This document shows positions 36,542 to 45,684 of a stretch of DNA of 45,684 nt, piece by piece. This stretch comes from Prochlorococcus sp. AG-676-L21 (GTDB taxonomy: Bacteria; Cyanobacteriota; Cyanobacteriia; PCC-6307; Cyanobiaceae). The stretch lies in NCBI GenBank assembly GCA_003210915.1, contig QCUA01000008.1, positions 1-45,684 on the forward strand, in the 5' to 3' direction. The notes beneath the pieces are model-generated. The model saw only the letters and a program-made list of their open reading frames with translations. It did no database searches and was not told the origin of the DNA. Position 1 is the first letter of the stretch; each line of letters begins with the position of its first letter. The translations under genes and the position numbers were made by a program.

Positions 36542-37200
36542 ATACTCCAAGCATAGCGATCATTATCGCTTCTAGTTTAGATGGAAGGATTGCCTTCCCA
36601 AGTGGAGGAGAATCTCATCTTGGAAGTAAGGAAGATAGGAGAATGTTAGATGAAAACTTATCAATAGTTGACGCTACCATTTTTGGATTAGGAACTCTAA
36701 AAGCTCATCAAAGTACATATTTAGTAAAAAATCATTGTAAAAATGGCGAAATAAAAATTTCAAAAAATCAGCCTATTTCTATAGTCGCCTCCAATAGCAA
36801 AAAATTTAAAAAAGATTGGAATTATTTCAATCAACCAATTAAAAGATGGTTAATCAGCTCTAATAAAAAAGATGTAATAGAGAGTAAAGATTTTGAAAAA
36901 GAAATTTTCTACAAAAATTCCTGGAGTAAAACCTTGTTAAGTATTAAAAAAGCTGGGATCAATCGTCTAGCACTTCTTGGTGGAGCAAATCTTATAAATT
37001 CTTTTATAAAAGAAGATTTGATTGATGAAATCAAAATTACAATAGCCCCAAGAATTATTGGAGGGAAATTTACATGGATACCTGCTGAACAAACAAATAA
37101 AATTTTTAATTTAAAGCAATTTTGGAATATAAAATCGATTCAAGAATTAGATAGAAATGAAATATATATTCATTACATAAGAAAAACTAAAGATGATTAA
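36538..37200 (+). CDS. RibD C-terminal-type (DHFR-fold) pyrimidine/pterin reductase
   Basis: NADPH-dependent reductase domain of the RibD_C family without the deaminase half. The 220 residues start IAIIIASSLDGRIAFPSGGESHLGS (about residues 6-30). The family Gly-rich turn LALLGGANLINSFI is near residues 141-154 and DEIKITIAPRIIGG near 162-175. The start is TTG at 36538, overlapping the TGA of the PTPS gene (TTGA), so it is translated by coupling. It could be the riboflavin reductase missing from a deaminase-only RibD, or a pterin reductase suggested by its neighbour. Confidence 0.85.
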   Translation: MNTPSIAIIIASSLDGRIAFPSGGESHLGSKEDRRMLDENLSIVDATIFGLGTLKAHQSTYLVKNHCKNGEIKISKNQPISIVASNSKKFKKDWNYFNQPIKRWLISSNKKDVIESKDFEKEIFYKNSWSKTLLSIKKAGINRLALLGGANLINSFIKEDLIDEIKITIAPRIIGGKFTWIPAEQTNKIFNLKQFWNIKSIQELDRNEIYIHYIRKTKDD

Positions 37201-37212
37201 AGTAAAAAAAAT

Positions 37213-38367
37213 ATGAATCATATTGAGCACAAAATTGAAATTAAACTATCAATTCAAGAAATAAATAAAGAAACATGGAATGAATTAAGAAAAGAAATCA
37301 ACAATCCATTTTATGAATGGGAATGGCTCTATAACCTTGAATTATCGAAAAGTGTCTCAAGACAAACTGGATGGCAACCTTTATATTTTATTGCTTATGA
37401 AAATGAAGAAATATGCGGAATAGCTCCACTTTTTCTTAAAAATCATAGTTATGGAGAATTTATTTTTGATCAATCCTTTGCAAAATTAGCTCAAGATTTA
37501 AATTTAAATTATTATCCTAAGCTCATTGGGATGAGCCCTTACAGCCCTATTAATGGATACGAATTTTTATATAAAGAAAATAAAAATAAAATAGAAATTA
37601 CAAATTCATTAATAAAACATATTGATGACTTTGCTTTGAAAAATAATATCTTGAGTTGCAATTTCTTGTATGTAAACGAAGATTGGGGAAAACATCTGCA
37701 ATCCTTAGGATATCAGGAATGGATAAATACAAGTAGTGAATGGAAGCATAATGGGGAAAAGACATTTGATGATTTTTTATCCAGATTCAACTCTAATCAA
37801 AGAAAAAACATTAAAAAAGAAAGAAAATCAATTTCAAAACAAAATCTCGAGATCAAAATTCATACAGAAGAGGATATAAATCTAGAAATGGTTCAGAAAA
37901 TGCATAATTTCTACGAGCAGCATTGTTTGAGATGGGGAGTATGGGGTAGCAAATATCTTACCTCTGAATTTTTTGAAAACATTCTTGAAAATAAAAGAAA
38001 TCTATTGTTTTTTAGTGCATCAAGAAATGATTCTGAAAGAACGATTGCAATGTCAATGTGTATAAAAAATGAAAAATATATATGGGGTAGATATTGGGGT
38101 AGTCAAGAAGAAGTACTTAACTTACATTTTGAATTATGCTATTACCAACCTATTGAGTGGGCAATAAAAAATAACATTGAAAGTTTTGATCCTGGAGCAG
38201 GAGGTAAACATAAAAGAAGAAGAGGGTTTTATGCAAAAGGTGCTAAAAGTTTTCACAAATGGTTTAACAAAAACATGAAAAATATAATTACCCCTTGGTT
38301 AAATGAAGTTAATTTTCAAACTTTGAAAGAAATTGAGTTAGAAAATAATTCTATTCCTTTTAAATAA
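37213..38367 (+). CDS. FemAB/GNAT-like acyltransferase (DUF482 / PF04339)
   Basis: Aminoacyl or N-acyltransferase superfamily protein; substrate unknown. The 384 residues open with NPFYEWEWLYNLELSKSVSRQTGWQPLYF (about residues 30-58) and continue with GIAPLFLK and YSPINGYEFL. The RFNSNQRKNIKKERKSI block is near residue 197, and FDPGAGGKHKRRRGF (near residues 331-345) is the most conserved segment of the family. It lies 12 bp after the RibD-like gene. No signal peptide. Confidence 0.82.
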   Translation: MNHIEHKIEIKLSIQEINKETWNELRKEINNPFYEWEWLYNLELSKSVSRQTGWQPLYFIAYENEEICGIAPLFLKNHSYGEFIFDQSFAKLAQDLNLNYYPKLIGMSPYSPINGYEFLYKENKNKIEITNSLIKHIDDFALKNNILSCNFLYVNEDWGKHLQSLGYQEWINTSSEWKHNGEKTFDDFLSRFNSNQRKNIKKERKSISKQNLEIKIHTEEDINLEMVQKMHNFYEQHCLRWGVWGSKYLTSEFFENILENKRNLLFFSASRNDSERTIAMSMCIKNEKYIWGRYWGSQEEVLNLHFELCYYQPIEWAIKNNIESFDPGAGGKHKRRRGFYAKGAKSFHKWFNKNMKNIITPWLNEVNFQTLKEIELENNSIPFK

Positions 38368-38431
38368 AATAGAAATTAATTGATCTGATAATTGTTTATA
38401 TTAATAATATAATTTTATTAAAAATTTGAAG

Positions 38432-38818
38432 ATGGATTTTATTAAAATATTTGAAAAAAAAATAGATATAGATAATGATTTATCTAATAGATATATTGAT
38501 CTAGACCCAAATGGATATTTTATTATAAAGATAGATTTGGATACAAAAAAAATTATCTTAGAACATTATTTAAATACTATCAATAAAGAAGGATATGCAA
38601 TAGATCCAAAAACTAATGAGCCTATTAAATGTGACTCAAAAGAAATAAAAACTTGTAATGAGACCTTCACAGGAATTAGCGCTAAAGAGATTGGAATAGC
38701 AATAACAGAAAAGCGAAATGATCTAATATCTAGATTTGATCATGCCTTATATTTAGGAAGAGAGTTACAAAAAGCAGAAGAATGCTTATACAAAAAATTA
38801 CCCTACATTCAAGATTAA
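38432..38818 (+). CDS. DUF4346 domain protein
   Basis: Small cyanobacterial protein of unknown function. The 128 residues carry NRYIDLDPNGYFIIKIDLD (about 20-38), EGYAIDPKTNEPIKC and FDHALYLGRELQKAEECL (about residues 100-117), which match DUF4346 as I recall it. In archaea the domain is attached to proteins with pterin-type or methyltransferase annotation, which is interesting beside the PTPS and RibD-like genes. The ATG at 38432 is preferred to the TTG at 38426. Preceded by 64 bp of A+T-rich sequence. Confidence 0.75.
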   Translation: MDFIKIFEKKIDIDNDLSNRYIDLDPNGYFIIKIDLDTKKIILEHYLNTINKEGYAIDPKTNEPIKCDSKEIKTCNETFTGISAKEIGIAITEKRNDLISRFDHALYLGRELQKAEECLYKKLPYIQD

Positions 38819-38883
38819 GAAATTAAACGAAAGAATTCTAATTCTTATTGAGATGCTAAATTAAATAAAAATATAAAAGATAA

Positions 38884-38976
38884 ATGAACATCATTTTCTA
38901 TTTTGCATTTCTAGGTTTTGGTTTTGGAGCCGCTTTCTTATTAGATAAACTTTTAAGAGCAGTTAAATTAATTTAA
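38884..38976 (+). CDS. petL: Cytochrome b6-f complex subunit PetL (30 aa)
   Basis: Tiny single-helix membrane protein: MNIIFYFAFLGFGFGAAF then LLDKLLRAVKLI. The C-terminal LRAVKLI is typical of cyanobacterial and plastid PetL, a non-essential stabilising subunit of cytochrome b6f. Length of about 30 aa fits. It lies 65 bp after the DUF4346 gene and 7 bp from the convergent rimO. Short length makes this less certain than the larger genes. Confidence 0.7.
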   Translation: MNIIFYFAFLGFGFGAAFLLDKLLRAVKLI

Positions 38977-38983
38977 AAAAAAT

Positions 38984-40348
38984 TCATAAGGTTTTTATAA
39001 CCTCTCCATATAAATCATATTCATCCGCAAAACAAATATTTGCTTCAACAAATTTACCGATATAATTTTTTTCATCTTCATTATTTTTAATAGATAAGAT
39101 GACATTGCCATCTATATCAGGAGCGAAGTTATAAGAACGTCCTATAAGTTCTTTATTTTCAGTTATATTTTCTACTAATACTTTAACCGTAGTACCGACA
39201 TATAACTGATTTTTTTTCTTAGAAATATTTTGTTGAATTGATATTATATTATCTTTTCTCGCATCAGCTACTTCTGCGGGTACCCTATTTGGCAAATCGA
39301 AAGCACTTGTTCCTTCCTCCGGAGAAAAAATAAAAACGCCCACATGATCAAACTCATGCCTATGCAAAAAATCTAAAAGATGTTGAAAATGTTCTTGATT
39401 TTCTCCTGGGAACCCAACGATTAAGCTTGTTCTTAATACAGCAGATGGTATTTGCTCCCTTATTTGACTCAAAATCGATTCATTTAAAGAAGCCTGCCAA
39501 GGTCTATTCATACTCTTTAGAACATCTGGATGACTGTGTTGCAAAGGTAGATCAAAATAGGGAACTATATTATTTGAATCTTTAAAAGCTTTAATAACTT
39601 CATCAGTTAAACCAGTTGGATATGCATAATGAATTCGTATCCAAGGAACTGAAACTTTAGACAGTTCTTTCAAGAGCCTTGCTAAAGAAGGTTTGCCATA
39701 AATATCTTGACCATAATTTGTTGTAATTTGACTAATTAGTATTATTTCTTGAATCCCTTGAGCTGCTAGATTTTTTGCTTCTGAAACTATAGATTCTATA
39801 TCCCTACTGCGTTGAGGACCTCTTAACTTAGGAATGATACAAAATGCACACTTATAATCACAGCCTTCAGCGATACGAAGATAAGCAACAAATTTATTTT
39901 TATCTACAAAGCGTGGAATTTTTTCATCTGCAATAAATTCAGGTATTTTTGAAACTTCATTAACAATTTCCCCTTTCTCTACTCGATTGATAACCTTAGC
40001 TATTTTTTGATAATCACCCGTTCCTACTAAAGCTTTTATTTCAGGCATTTCTTTTAAAAGTTCTTCTTTGAAATGCTGGGCCATACAACCAGCAACTATT
40101 ACCTCTTTACCTTGATCAGTAAATTCAATTATCTTCCTTATAGATTCTTTTCTAGCTGTTTCTATAAAACTACAAGTATTGACTACAACCACATTCGCAT
40201 CTTCTATATCATTTCCTACTTCATATCCCTCCTTATCTAATAACCCTTGCATATGTTCAGTATCAACAAGATTTTTCTCACAACCAATGTGACTAAAAGC
40301 AACCTTTGAAATTTTTTTATCCTTTACCTTTTGATTATTTTGCTTCAC
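38984..40348 (-). CDS. rimO: Ribosomal protein S12 methylthiotransferase RimO
   Basis: Radical-SAM enzyme that adds a methylthio group to an Asp of ribosomal protein S12. The N-terminal UPF0004 domain has Cys23, Cys59 and Cys88. The radical-SAM cluster is Cys163-x3-Cys167-x2-Cys170 (CDYKCAFC), followed by [11 protein letters not shown], and a TRAM domain lies at the C-terminus. [12 protein letters not shown] favours RimO over MiaB. Length of 454 aa is normal. It is divergent from the VKOR gene across 106 bp. Confidence 0.93.
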   Translation of the reverse strand: MKQNNQKVKDKKISKVAFSHIGCEKNLVDTEHMQGLLDKEGYEVGNDIEDANVVVVNTCSFIETARKESIRKIIEFTDQGKEVIVAGCMAQHFKEELLKEMPEIKALVGTGDYQKIAKVINRVEKGEIVNEVSKIPEFIADEKIPRFVDKNKFVAYLRIAEGCDYKCAFCIIPKLRGPQRSRDIESIVSEAKNLAAQGIQEIILISQITTNYGQDIYGKPSLARLLKELSKVSVPWIRIHYAYPTGLTDEVIKAFKDSNNIVPYFDLPLQHSHPDVLKSMNRPWQASLNESILSQIREQIPSAVLRTSLIVGFPGENQEHFQHLLDFLHRHEFDHVGVFIFSPEEGTSAFDLPNRVPAEVADARKDNIISIQQNISKKKNQLYVGTTVKVLVENITENKELIGRSYNFAPDIDGNVILSIKNNEDEKNYIGKFVEANICFADEYDLYGEVIKTL

Positions 40349-40454
40349 GTAATTTAGATACTATATAAGAAATAATTAACAAAGAAACTTTTTATAAGTC
40401 TCATTCAAAGATAATATTAGGATAGATTCTGCAAATTACAAAGATAAAAGATCT

Positions 40455-41390
40455 ATGGCTCTTAAGACTTTAAAAAGTAAAAATAAAAAAGATCTTAAAT
40501 GGCCAAAAATTATAATTGCTATTCTGAGCACCATTGGATTAGTTGATACGGGCTCTATTACCTTAAAAAATTGGGGATTATTTAACTCTCTTTCATGTCC
40601 TGGAATCAAAAATGGTTGCGAAACAGTTTTAAATAGCCCTTGGGGTACATTATTCGAGAACAGTCAATTCAATATTCCTCTCTCATTAGCAGGATTTATT
40701 ACTTATAGTTCAATACTTGGGCTTTCAATATTTTTATCACTAAATATAATTTCTCCAAAAGAAAAATTAAATAAGCTTATATGGTGGTTAATATTTTTAA
40801 TCTCCTGTGGTTCCTCTGTATTTAGCATCCTATTGATAAATATAATGTTTTTAAAAATCCAGGCTTATTGTTTTTTTTGTATTCTTTCGGCAATTTTATC
40901 TATTTCCATCTTTATTATCTCTATGATTGGTGCAAAGTTTGAAAGTCGAGAACCTATGTTTTATAGAGGATTTATTGTTGTTTTAACAGTTCTTATAGGA
41001 GGATTGATATGGTCAAATAATGTTGACCCTTCTAATGCAATTGATATTTCTAAAAGTACAGAAAAAGTATCTCCTGCAATCACTACAACTAGCTCCCCCC
41101 AGAAAATTAAGTTTGCTAAATTTTTAAGTGATAATAATATTAAAATGTTTAGTGCATATTGGTGCCCACATTGCCATGACCAAAAACAATTATTTGGCAA
41201 AAAAGGAGTTAAAGAGTTATCGATTATAGAATGCGCACAAGATGGTAAAGATAATCAATATAAACTTTGCAAAGAAAAACAGATTGAAGGATTTCCATCA
41301 TGGGAAATTAACGGAGAAATTTATAGTGGTGTTAAAGATTTAAATGACTTAGCAATCATGACTGGGTATGAAGGGGATTCTAATTTTTAA
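40455..41390 (+). CDS. VKOR-thioredoxin fusion (vitamin K epoxide reductase family)
   Basis: Quinone-linked thiol oxidase that forms disulfides in exported or lumenal proteins. The four-helix VKOR core (about residues 17-185) has the loop pair Cys48/Cys55 and the quinone-site Cys139-x2-Cys142 (CFFC). A thioredoxin-like domain (about 215-305) follows with Cys237-Pro-His-Cys240 (YWCPHC). Fusion is typical of cyanobacteria. Length of 311 aa is normal. The last 11 bp overlap the convergent nadB. Confidence 0.92.
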   Translation: MALKTLKSKNKKDLKWPKIIIAILSTIGLVDTGSITLKNWGLFNSLSCPGIKNGCETVLNSPWGTLFENSQFNIPLSLAGFITYSSILGLSIFLSLNIISPKEKLNKLIWWLIFLISCGSSVFSILLINIMFLKIQAYCFFCILSAILSISIFIISMIGAKFESREPMFYRGFIVVLTVLIGGLIWSNNVDPSNAIDISKSTEKVSPAITTTSSPQKIKFAKFLSDNNIKMFSAYWCPHCHDQKQLFGKKGVKELSIIECAQDGKDNQYKLCKEKQIEGFPSWEINGEIYSGVKDLNDLAIMTGYEGDSNF

Positions 41391-43047
41391 TAAATCTTTT
41401 AATTATTTTATGATTTAATTGCTGCCTAGTATGGCATTTCCAAGTTGTTTCTTTAGTAGGAAAATCATCCCTATAATGACCTCCTCGACTTTCCTCTCGA
41501 AAAAGACAAGCTTTTAACAATAGTAAAGTTGTAATTTGTCTATTATTCAAATCAAGCAATAGATTAAGACCTCTCCTATTTGGTTCACCTAACTTCAATT
41601 TTTGATCAATTTCTATTTTCTTAAGACATTCAAGCAAAGGATTTTTTTGTATTTGATCTATCTCATCTTGTAGAGTTTTTAAAAATTCAGTCATACTTTT
41701 TTTATTGCGGGAGACTCCTAAATTAGACCAGCATGATTTTCTTAAATAATCAATCTTGTCTGAAACACTTAAAATAAAATCCTCCTTTGGATTCTCCATA
41801 TAAATTTTCTTAGTATATCTATCTGACCTTCTTAAGTTTAAAGTAGTGTTCAAATCAATAGAAGACATTTTTCTAGCGAAAACAAGACATTCCATCAACG
41901 AATTACTAGCTAGTCTATTTGCACCATGGACGCCTGTAGAAGCTACTTCTCCAACAGCGTATAGTCCTTGAATTGTAGAAGATGCATTCAAATCAGTATG
42001 CACACCTCCCATCCAATAGTGAGCTGCTGGCGCTACAGGAATTACCTCATTAAGAGGGTTAACTCCATAATCTTGACATCTACTAATAATTGTAGGAAAT
42101 CTTTCTACAATTTTTGCTGGATCAATAAATCTTAAATCCAGACCAACATGATCAACATCATTTTCTTGCATATTATTAATAATTGCTCTACTAACTTGAT
42201 CTCTTGTAGCTAGATCACCATTTTGCAAATGCTTTACTGGGCTTTCGCCATGCTTATCAACAAGAACTGCTCCCTCTCCTCTAAGAGCTTCAGAGATTAA
42301 AAAGCAAGGAGAGCCATAAAACTTTAAAGCTGTAGGATGAAATTGTATAAATTCTAAATCCTCAATTGCTGCTCCAGCTTTCCACGAAAGAGCAATTCCT
42401 TCTCCAGAAGATTGGGCTGGATTTGTAGTATTAGTAAATAAGTGTCCGCCTCCTCCTGTGGCTAAAACAACAGCTTTAGCTGTAATCCAATATAAATTAG
42501 ATCCATCTAATACCTGAACTCCACTGCATGCTTCGTTTTCAATAAGCAATTCTGTTACTCTCACCCCTCTACAGTGCAAAATATTCGCCTTGTTTTCGAT
42601 ATGATCTTCTAAGACTTCTACGAGTGCTCTACCTGTTCTATCTTTAACATGTAAAACTCTTCTACAAGAATGGGCAGCTTCTAAAGTTGTTGATAGTTGA
42701 TCAGAGCTCTGATCAAAAATCATACCTAAATTTTGTAACCTATCAACGCAACCAGGAGCATCTCTCACAAGCATTTCAACAGCAGATAAATCACACAAAT
42801 CATCTCCAGCCTTTAAGGTGTCTGCTACGTGAAGAGCAAAAGAATCTTCAGGTCTAACTACTGATGCAATCCCTCCTTGGGCCCATCTACTCGATGATCT
42901 TTTACTTGTATTCCTATTTAAAAGAAGGACATTTAAATTTTCTGGCAATTCCAAACAAGTCATTAAACCAGCTGCTCCTGCACCAATGACAATCACGTCC
43001 CATTTATCAATAGATATTGATTCTTGTGAAAATGGCGGTCTTAACAT
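41380..43047 (-). CDS. nadB: L-aspartate oxidase
   Basis: FAD enzyme that makes iminoaspartate, the first step of NAD synthesis. The dinucleotide fold is VIVIGAGAAGLM (about residues 18-29), and SSRWAQGGIASV follows. VLATGGGGHLFTNTTNPAQSSGEGI (near residues 195-219) and GVHGANRLASNSLMECLVF (near 373-391) are family hallmarks. The length of 555 aa is normal. The Arg/Thr-rich C-terminus ends with helices. Its ATG overlaps the stop of the DUF3120 gene by 1 base (TAATG), so it is coupled to that gene. No nadA is in the window. Confidence 0.93.
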   Translation of the reverse strand: MLRPPFSQESISIDKWDVIVIGAGAAGLMTCLELPENLNVLLLNRNTSKRSSSRWAQGGIASVVRPEDSFALHVADTLKAGDDLCDLSAVEMLVRDAPGCVDRLQNLGMIFDQSSDQLSTTLEAAHSCRRVLHVKDRTGRALVEVLEDHIENKANILHCRGVRVTELLIENEACSGVQVLDGSNLYWITAKAVVLATGGGGHLFTNTTNPAQSSGEGIALSWKAGAAIEDLEFIQFHPTALKFYGSPCFLISEALRGEGAVLVDKHGESPVKHLQNGDLATRDQVSRAIINNMQENDVDHVGLDLRFIDPAKIVERFPTIISRCQDYGVNPLNEVIPVAPAAHYWMGGVHTDLNASSTIQGLYAVGEVASTGVHGANRLASNSLMECLVFARKMSSIDLNTTLNLRRSDRYTKKIYMENPKEDFILSVSDKIDYLRKSCWSNLGVSRNKKSMTEFLKTLQDEIDQIQKNPLLECLKKIEIDQKLKLGEPNRRGLNLLLDLNNRQITTLLLLKACLFREESRGGHYRDDFPTKETTWKCHTRQQLNHKIIKRFIKN

Positions 43048-43814
43048 TAAACCAATCCACTAAGTGTTGGTTGAAGAATTGCTAAAACAATAAAAATACC
43101 ATCGACAATTAAAGTAGTTTGAATTACATAACTTGATACTAAAAGAGCCTTCCCATTTATCGAATTAGGTATAGCAAAATTAAAAATTTCTTTTGATATG
43201 AACCAAAGTATTAATGCAGCCAAAATAATAATAGACAAAGACTTTAACTGAATAAGATTTTCGGAAGTTTTCTGAAGTATTAATGGAGCATTATCAGAGT
43301 CCGCAGTAATAACCTCCTTCCATTGATCCATTATTCCTGTCAAAAATATTGTCAAATCTGTAATCGCCGTTCCAAATAAAGACGAAATATAAAAACTTGA
43401 ACCGATTTTCCATTTTGATCCAAGTCCGACGATAGCGAGAGGCAATGCCACTGCTTCAACTGGGATATGGAGAATAGGAAAAGCACTTAACCAACCCCAA
43501 AATAAACAACCCCCAAGCCAGCTTCCTGATACTCCTAATAATAAGGAGCTTACAATAAACCATTTATCTGCCTCTTTTCTAGATAATAAAAAAGCCGCAG
43601 AAAGGATAATAAAAGTAGCACAAAGAGCACTAATAGGTTGGAATCTAACCCATGGTGCCTGTACAAAAATTGGCAAAATCACAAAAAAAGAAGACCATAT
43701 TCTCAAAGCAATTGGTCTGGATAAAAAAGTACTTTTAACAATATCGAAATTATTATGAAATCTAGGTTTCAAATTATCTTTCACTTCTAAATTTTTAGTA
43801 ATCAATTCTTCCAA
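43047..43814 (-). CDS. DUF3120 membrane protein
   Basis: Cyanobacteria-specific integral membrane protein, function unknown. The 255 residues contain about six hydrophobic segments. They also carry WVRFQPISAL (near residue 55) and GSWLGGCLFWGWLSAFPILHIPVEAVALPLA (near 96-127), as I recall for DUF3120. It overlaps nadB by 1 bp and should be cotranslated with it. Confidence 0.82.
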   Translation of the reverse strand: MEELITKNLEVKDNLKPRFHNNFDIVKSTFLSRPIALRIWSSFFVILPIFVQAPWVRFQPISALCATFIILSAAFLLSRKEADKWFIVSSLLLGVSGSWLGGCLFWGWLSAFPILHIPVEAVALPLAIVGLGSKWKIGSSFYISSLFGTAITDLTIFLTGIMDQWKEVITADSDNAPLILQKTSENLIQLKSLSIIILAALILWFISKEIFNFAIPNSINGKALLVSSYVIQTTLIVDGIFIVLAILQPTLSGLV

Positions 43815-44000
43815 TGCGATAATGCTTTAAAATTTTTTGAATTAATTTAGATCTAGTGTAATAAAACTGCAGATGGCATATTTTATTAATTTAATAGTTG
43901 AAAGAAATTAATTATGTTTACTATTTTAAGAGTATTTAATACACTTTGAGTCTTATATAAGTTTACAATAAATATAAAGTTAAATTTTTAGCCTTTAATT
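43815..44000. promoter_or_regulatory. Divergent promoter region of the DUF3120 and TIGR03279 genes
   Basis: 186 bp without a credible ORF. CTTATATAAG (43952-43961), the core of the palindrome also seen before fabH and rpaA, lies about 40 bp before the TIGR03279 start. No stable hairpin is evident. Confidence 0.4.
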
Positions 44001-45413
44001 GTGTGGAAAGAAATTAATTATAAAGAGAATTCTAATGATCTTTTGATTCCGAATATTAACTACAAAGTTAATCCAGCAGAAATTGAAAGTATTGAAAAAA
44101 ATTCTATTGCTGAAGAAATAGGGCTTGAATCAGGTGATTCAATTATTAGTATTAATGGTAAGAAACCAAGAGATTTAATTGATTATCAGATCCTGATTAG
44201 TGAAGAAATTTTAGAGATATCGGTATTGGATAAAAACAAGAAAATACATAATATTAGTATTGAAAAAGATCAAGATGAAAATTTAGGTATTAATTTTAAA
44301 GATGCATTATTTGACTCAATCAAACAATGTAATAATAAGTGTCCGTTTTGCTTTATAGATCAACAACCGAATGGCAAAAGAAAAAGTCTTTACGTAAAAG
44401 ATGATGACTATAGATTAAGTTTTCTATATGGTTCTTATTTAACGCTAACGAATTTAAACAAAGATGACTGGAATAGAATATCCACTCAAAAACTATCCCC
44501 GCTTTTTATTTCAATACATGCTACTGACCCAAAGACCCGAGAACAATTATTAAAGAATAAAAAAGCAAGTCAAATTCTTGAACAAATTGAATGGCTAGAA
44601 CAAAATTCAATCCAAATACATGCTCAAATAGTTGTATGTCCCAAAATTAACGATGGTAAGCTCTTAGAAAAATCTATTTACGATCTTGCGAAATTTCATA
44701 AAAAAAGTTTTAAAACAATACTCTCAATAGCCATTGTGCCGGTAGGTCTCACAAAGTTTAGGCCTGAAAACGATGGCTTAATTCCAATAAGCAAAAAATA
44801 TGCAAGAGAAATTATTAAACAAGTAGAGAAAATTCAAACCTCTCTTCAAAGAAATATTGGAACACGCTTTTGTTGGCTTGCCGACGAATGGTACTTAATA
44901 GCTGGTATTACGTTACCTAGCTACAAAACGTATGAAAATATGCCCCAAGAAGCAAATGGGGTAGGTTCAATTAGAAGTTTTCTTAAAATATTAGAAACCA
45001 AAACCAAAGCTCTTCCTAAGAAAATTAATGAAAAAAGAAAAGTTAGTTGGGTTGTTGGGAAATTAGTTTACGAGGCACTTATTCCTACAGTAGAAAAACT
45101 AAATAATATTGATGGACTTACAATTAATCTATATGGACTGCCTAGTATTTATTGGGGACAAGATCAGGTTGTAACCGGTCTTTTAACAGGTGAAGATTTA
45201 ATTGCGGGCTTACAAAATAAGGATCTTGGAGAAAGTATTTACATACCATCAATAATGCTAAAAATTAATAGTGATTTATTTTTGGATGACACAAATATAA
45301 CTGAAGTTTCCAATAAATTGAAAACTAATATTCACGTTCTTAATGATACAAATGATATTATAAGTTGTCTAATTGGTAAATCTAATACTCAAAAAATACT
45401 TAATTATGCTTAG
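44001..45413 (+). CDS. TIGR03279 family PDZ/radical-SAM-like Fe-S protein (DUF512)
   Basis: Putative cyanobacteria-specific Fe-S oxidoreductase, function unknown. A PDZ-like segment spans about residues 28-75 (IAEEIGLESGDSIISINGKKP). The cluster motif is Cys110-x3-Cys114-x2-Cys117 (CNNKCPFCFIDQQP). The DUF512 domain follows to residue 470 with RENDGLIPIS, GTRFCWLADEWYLIAG and SIRSFL. The start is GTG, supported by the PDZ head and the absence of an upstream ATG in frame. Length of 470 aa is as expected. The next gene starts inside its stop region. Confidence 0.85.
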   Translation: MWKEINYKENSNDLLIPNINYKVNPAEIESIEKNSIAEEIGLESGDSIISINGKKPRDLIDYQILISEEILEISVLDKNKKIHNISIEKDQDENLGINFKDALFDSIKQCNNKCPFCFIDQQPNGKRKSLYVKDDDYRLSFLYGSYLTLTNLNKDDWNRISTQKLSPLFISIHATDPKTREQLLKNKKASQILEQIEWLEQNSIQIHAQIVVCPKINDGKLLEKSIYDLAKFHKKSFKTILSIAIVPVGLTKFRPENDGLIPISKKYAREIIKQVEKIQTSLQRNIGTRFCWLADEWYLIAGITLPSYKTYENMPQEANGVGSIRSFLKILETKTKALPKKINEKRKVSWVVGKLVYEALIPTVEKLNNIDGLTINLYGLPSIYWGQDQVVTGLLTGEDLIAGLQNKDLGESIYIPSIMLKINSDLFLDDTNITEVSNKLKTNIHVLNDTNDIISCLIGKSNTQKILNYA

Positions 45414-45684
45414 GAAATTTATACGGCCACTCCTATTTTTACCTCTTTGTTTGTACATTTATTCTCATAAATCTTCAACAATTCAAGCTAAAGATAATTT
45501 TGATGAAGTGGTTTTAAAAAATAAAGAAAATACAAAATTGATCGATTACTCAGAAATAAATAGTATTATCTTAAACAATAATTTGGAATTAAAATCATTA
45601 AAAAAGTTAGTTTCCTCATCAACCTTTAATCTTTCGAGTAAAATCGCTAAAAGGTATCCTAAGTTAGATTTGCAAGCTAGTGGG
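45406..45684 (+). CDS. TolC-like outer membrane efflux protein, partial at window edge
   Basis: Begins at ATG 45406, overlapping the stop of the TIGR03279 gene, and runs through the window end without a stop (93 codons seen). A signal-peptide-like head (LRKFIRPLLFLPLCLYIYS) is followed by NNNLELKSLKKLVSSSTFNLSSKIAKRYPKLDLQASG. That order, a short N-terminal helix then RYPKLDLQASG, resembles the first repeat of TolC-family proteins. Outer membrane export is the likely role. Confidence 0.7.
   Translation, partial: MLRKFIRPLLFLPLCLYIYSHKSSTIQAKDNFDEVVLKNKENTKLIDYSEINSIILNNNLELKSLKKLVSSSTFNLSSKIAKRYPKLDLQASG

Overview
The window is a low-GC, gene-dense stretch of a marine picocyanobacterial chromosome, almost certainly a high-light-adapted Prochlorococcus. 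The evidence is the A+T-rich codon use, abutting or overlapping genes, cyanobacterial or plastid markers (ndhF, ndhM, ndhO, ycf3, ycf34, petL, rpaA, rpaB, rbcR), plant-type poly-cis carotenoid desaturation genes, and near-identity of several proteins to my recollection of Prochlorococcus sequences. No database was consulted.

Layout. 0.1-9.0 kb: ndhF, a 15-cis-zeta-carotene isomerase (Z-ISO) gene, the LysR regulator rbcR, a DUF3172 gene, ndhM, then phytoene desaturase and phytoene synthase, an RRM protein and the CCA-adding enzyme. 9.0-14.7 kb: ycf34, a divergent tsaB, and a tight minus-strand block rpaB-plsX-fabH-fabD-plsC that links a light/redox response regulator to fatty-acid and phospholipid initiation. 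14.8-21.5 kb: radA (split by a frame change in a C10 tract), ycf3, a Cu(+)-type P1B ATPase, tmk, holB and rpaA. 21.5-23.5 kb: the only accessory-looking segment, with long non-coding stretches, a phage-like small protein gene, a lone pilin-like gene, short direct repeats and tRNA-Asn(GTT). 23.5-34 kb: an orphan ECF-type ATPase, UPF0367, cysK, a J-domain protein, ndhO, a TIGR01777 epimerase, the minus-strand group iscA/sufA-TPR-TIGR03492-membrane protein, zds with an SRPBCC partner, then hemD-rbfA-DUF751 and a GST. 34-45.7 kb: a lumenal-type protein, aroK, a tandem PTPS gene coupled to a RibD-like reductase, a FemAB-like protein, DUF4346, petL, rimO, VKOR-thioredoxin, nadB, DUF3120, a TIGR03279 PDZ/radical-SAM protein, and the start of a TolC-like gene cut by the window edge.

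How the genes work together. Four steps of lycopene synthesis are here: CrtB (GGPP to phytoene), Pds, Z-ISO and Zds. NdhF, NdhM and NdhO belong to NDH-1, which drives cyclic electron flow and respiration. RpaA (circadian output) and RpaB (high light/redox) are the two main OmpR-type regulators of picocyanobacterial transcription. The CCA enzyme is needed by the tRNA-Asn in this same window, whose 3' CCA is not encoded.

Most notable points: (1) a tRNA-Asn-associated mini-island of about 1 kb. It has a displaced 11-bp tRNA 3' end, a second terminator at the same spacing from that fragment as the real tRNA has, and an internal 16-bp direct repeat flanking a pilin-like gene, so it looks like a small integrated or decaying tRNA-targeting element. 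(2) A C10 tract that splits radA but would give an exact 450-aa protein at C9. (3) A roughly 120-residue Ala/Val/Ser repeat extension on PlsX. (4) A tandem PTPS protein whose first domain has lost the catalytic His, translationally coupled to a RibD-type reductase. (5) Head-to-head genes sharing a CATG start.
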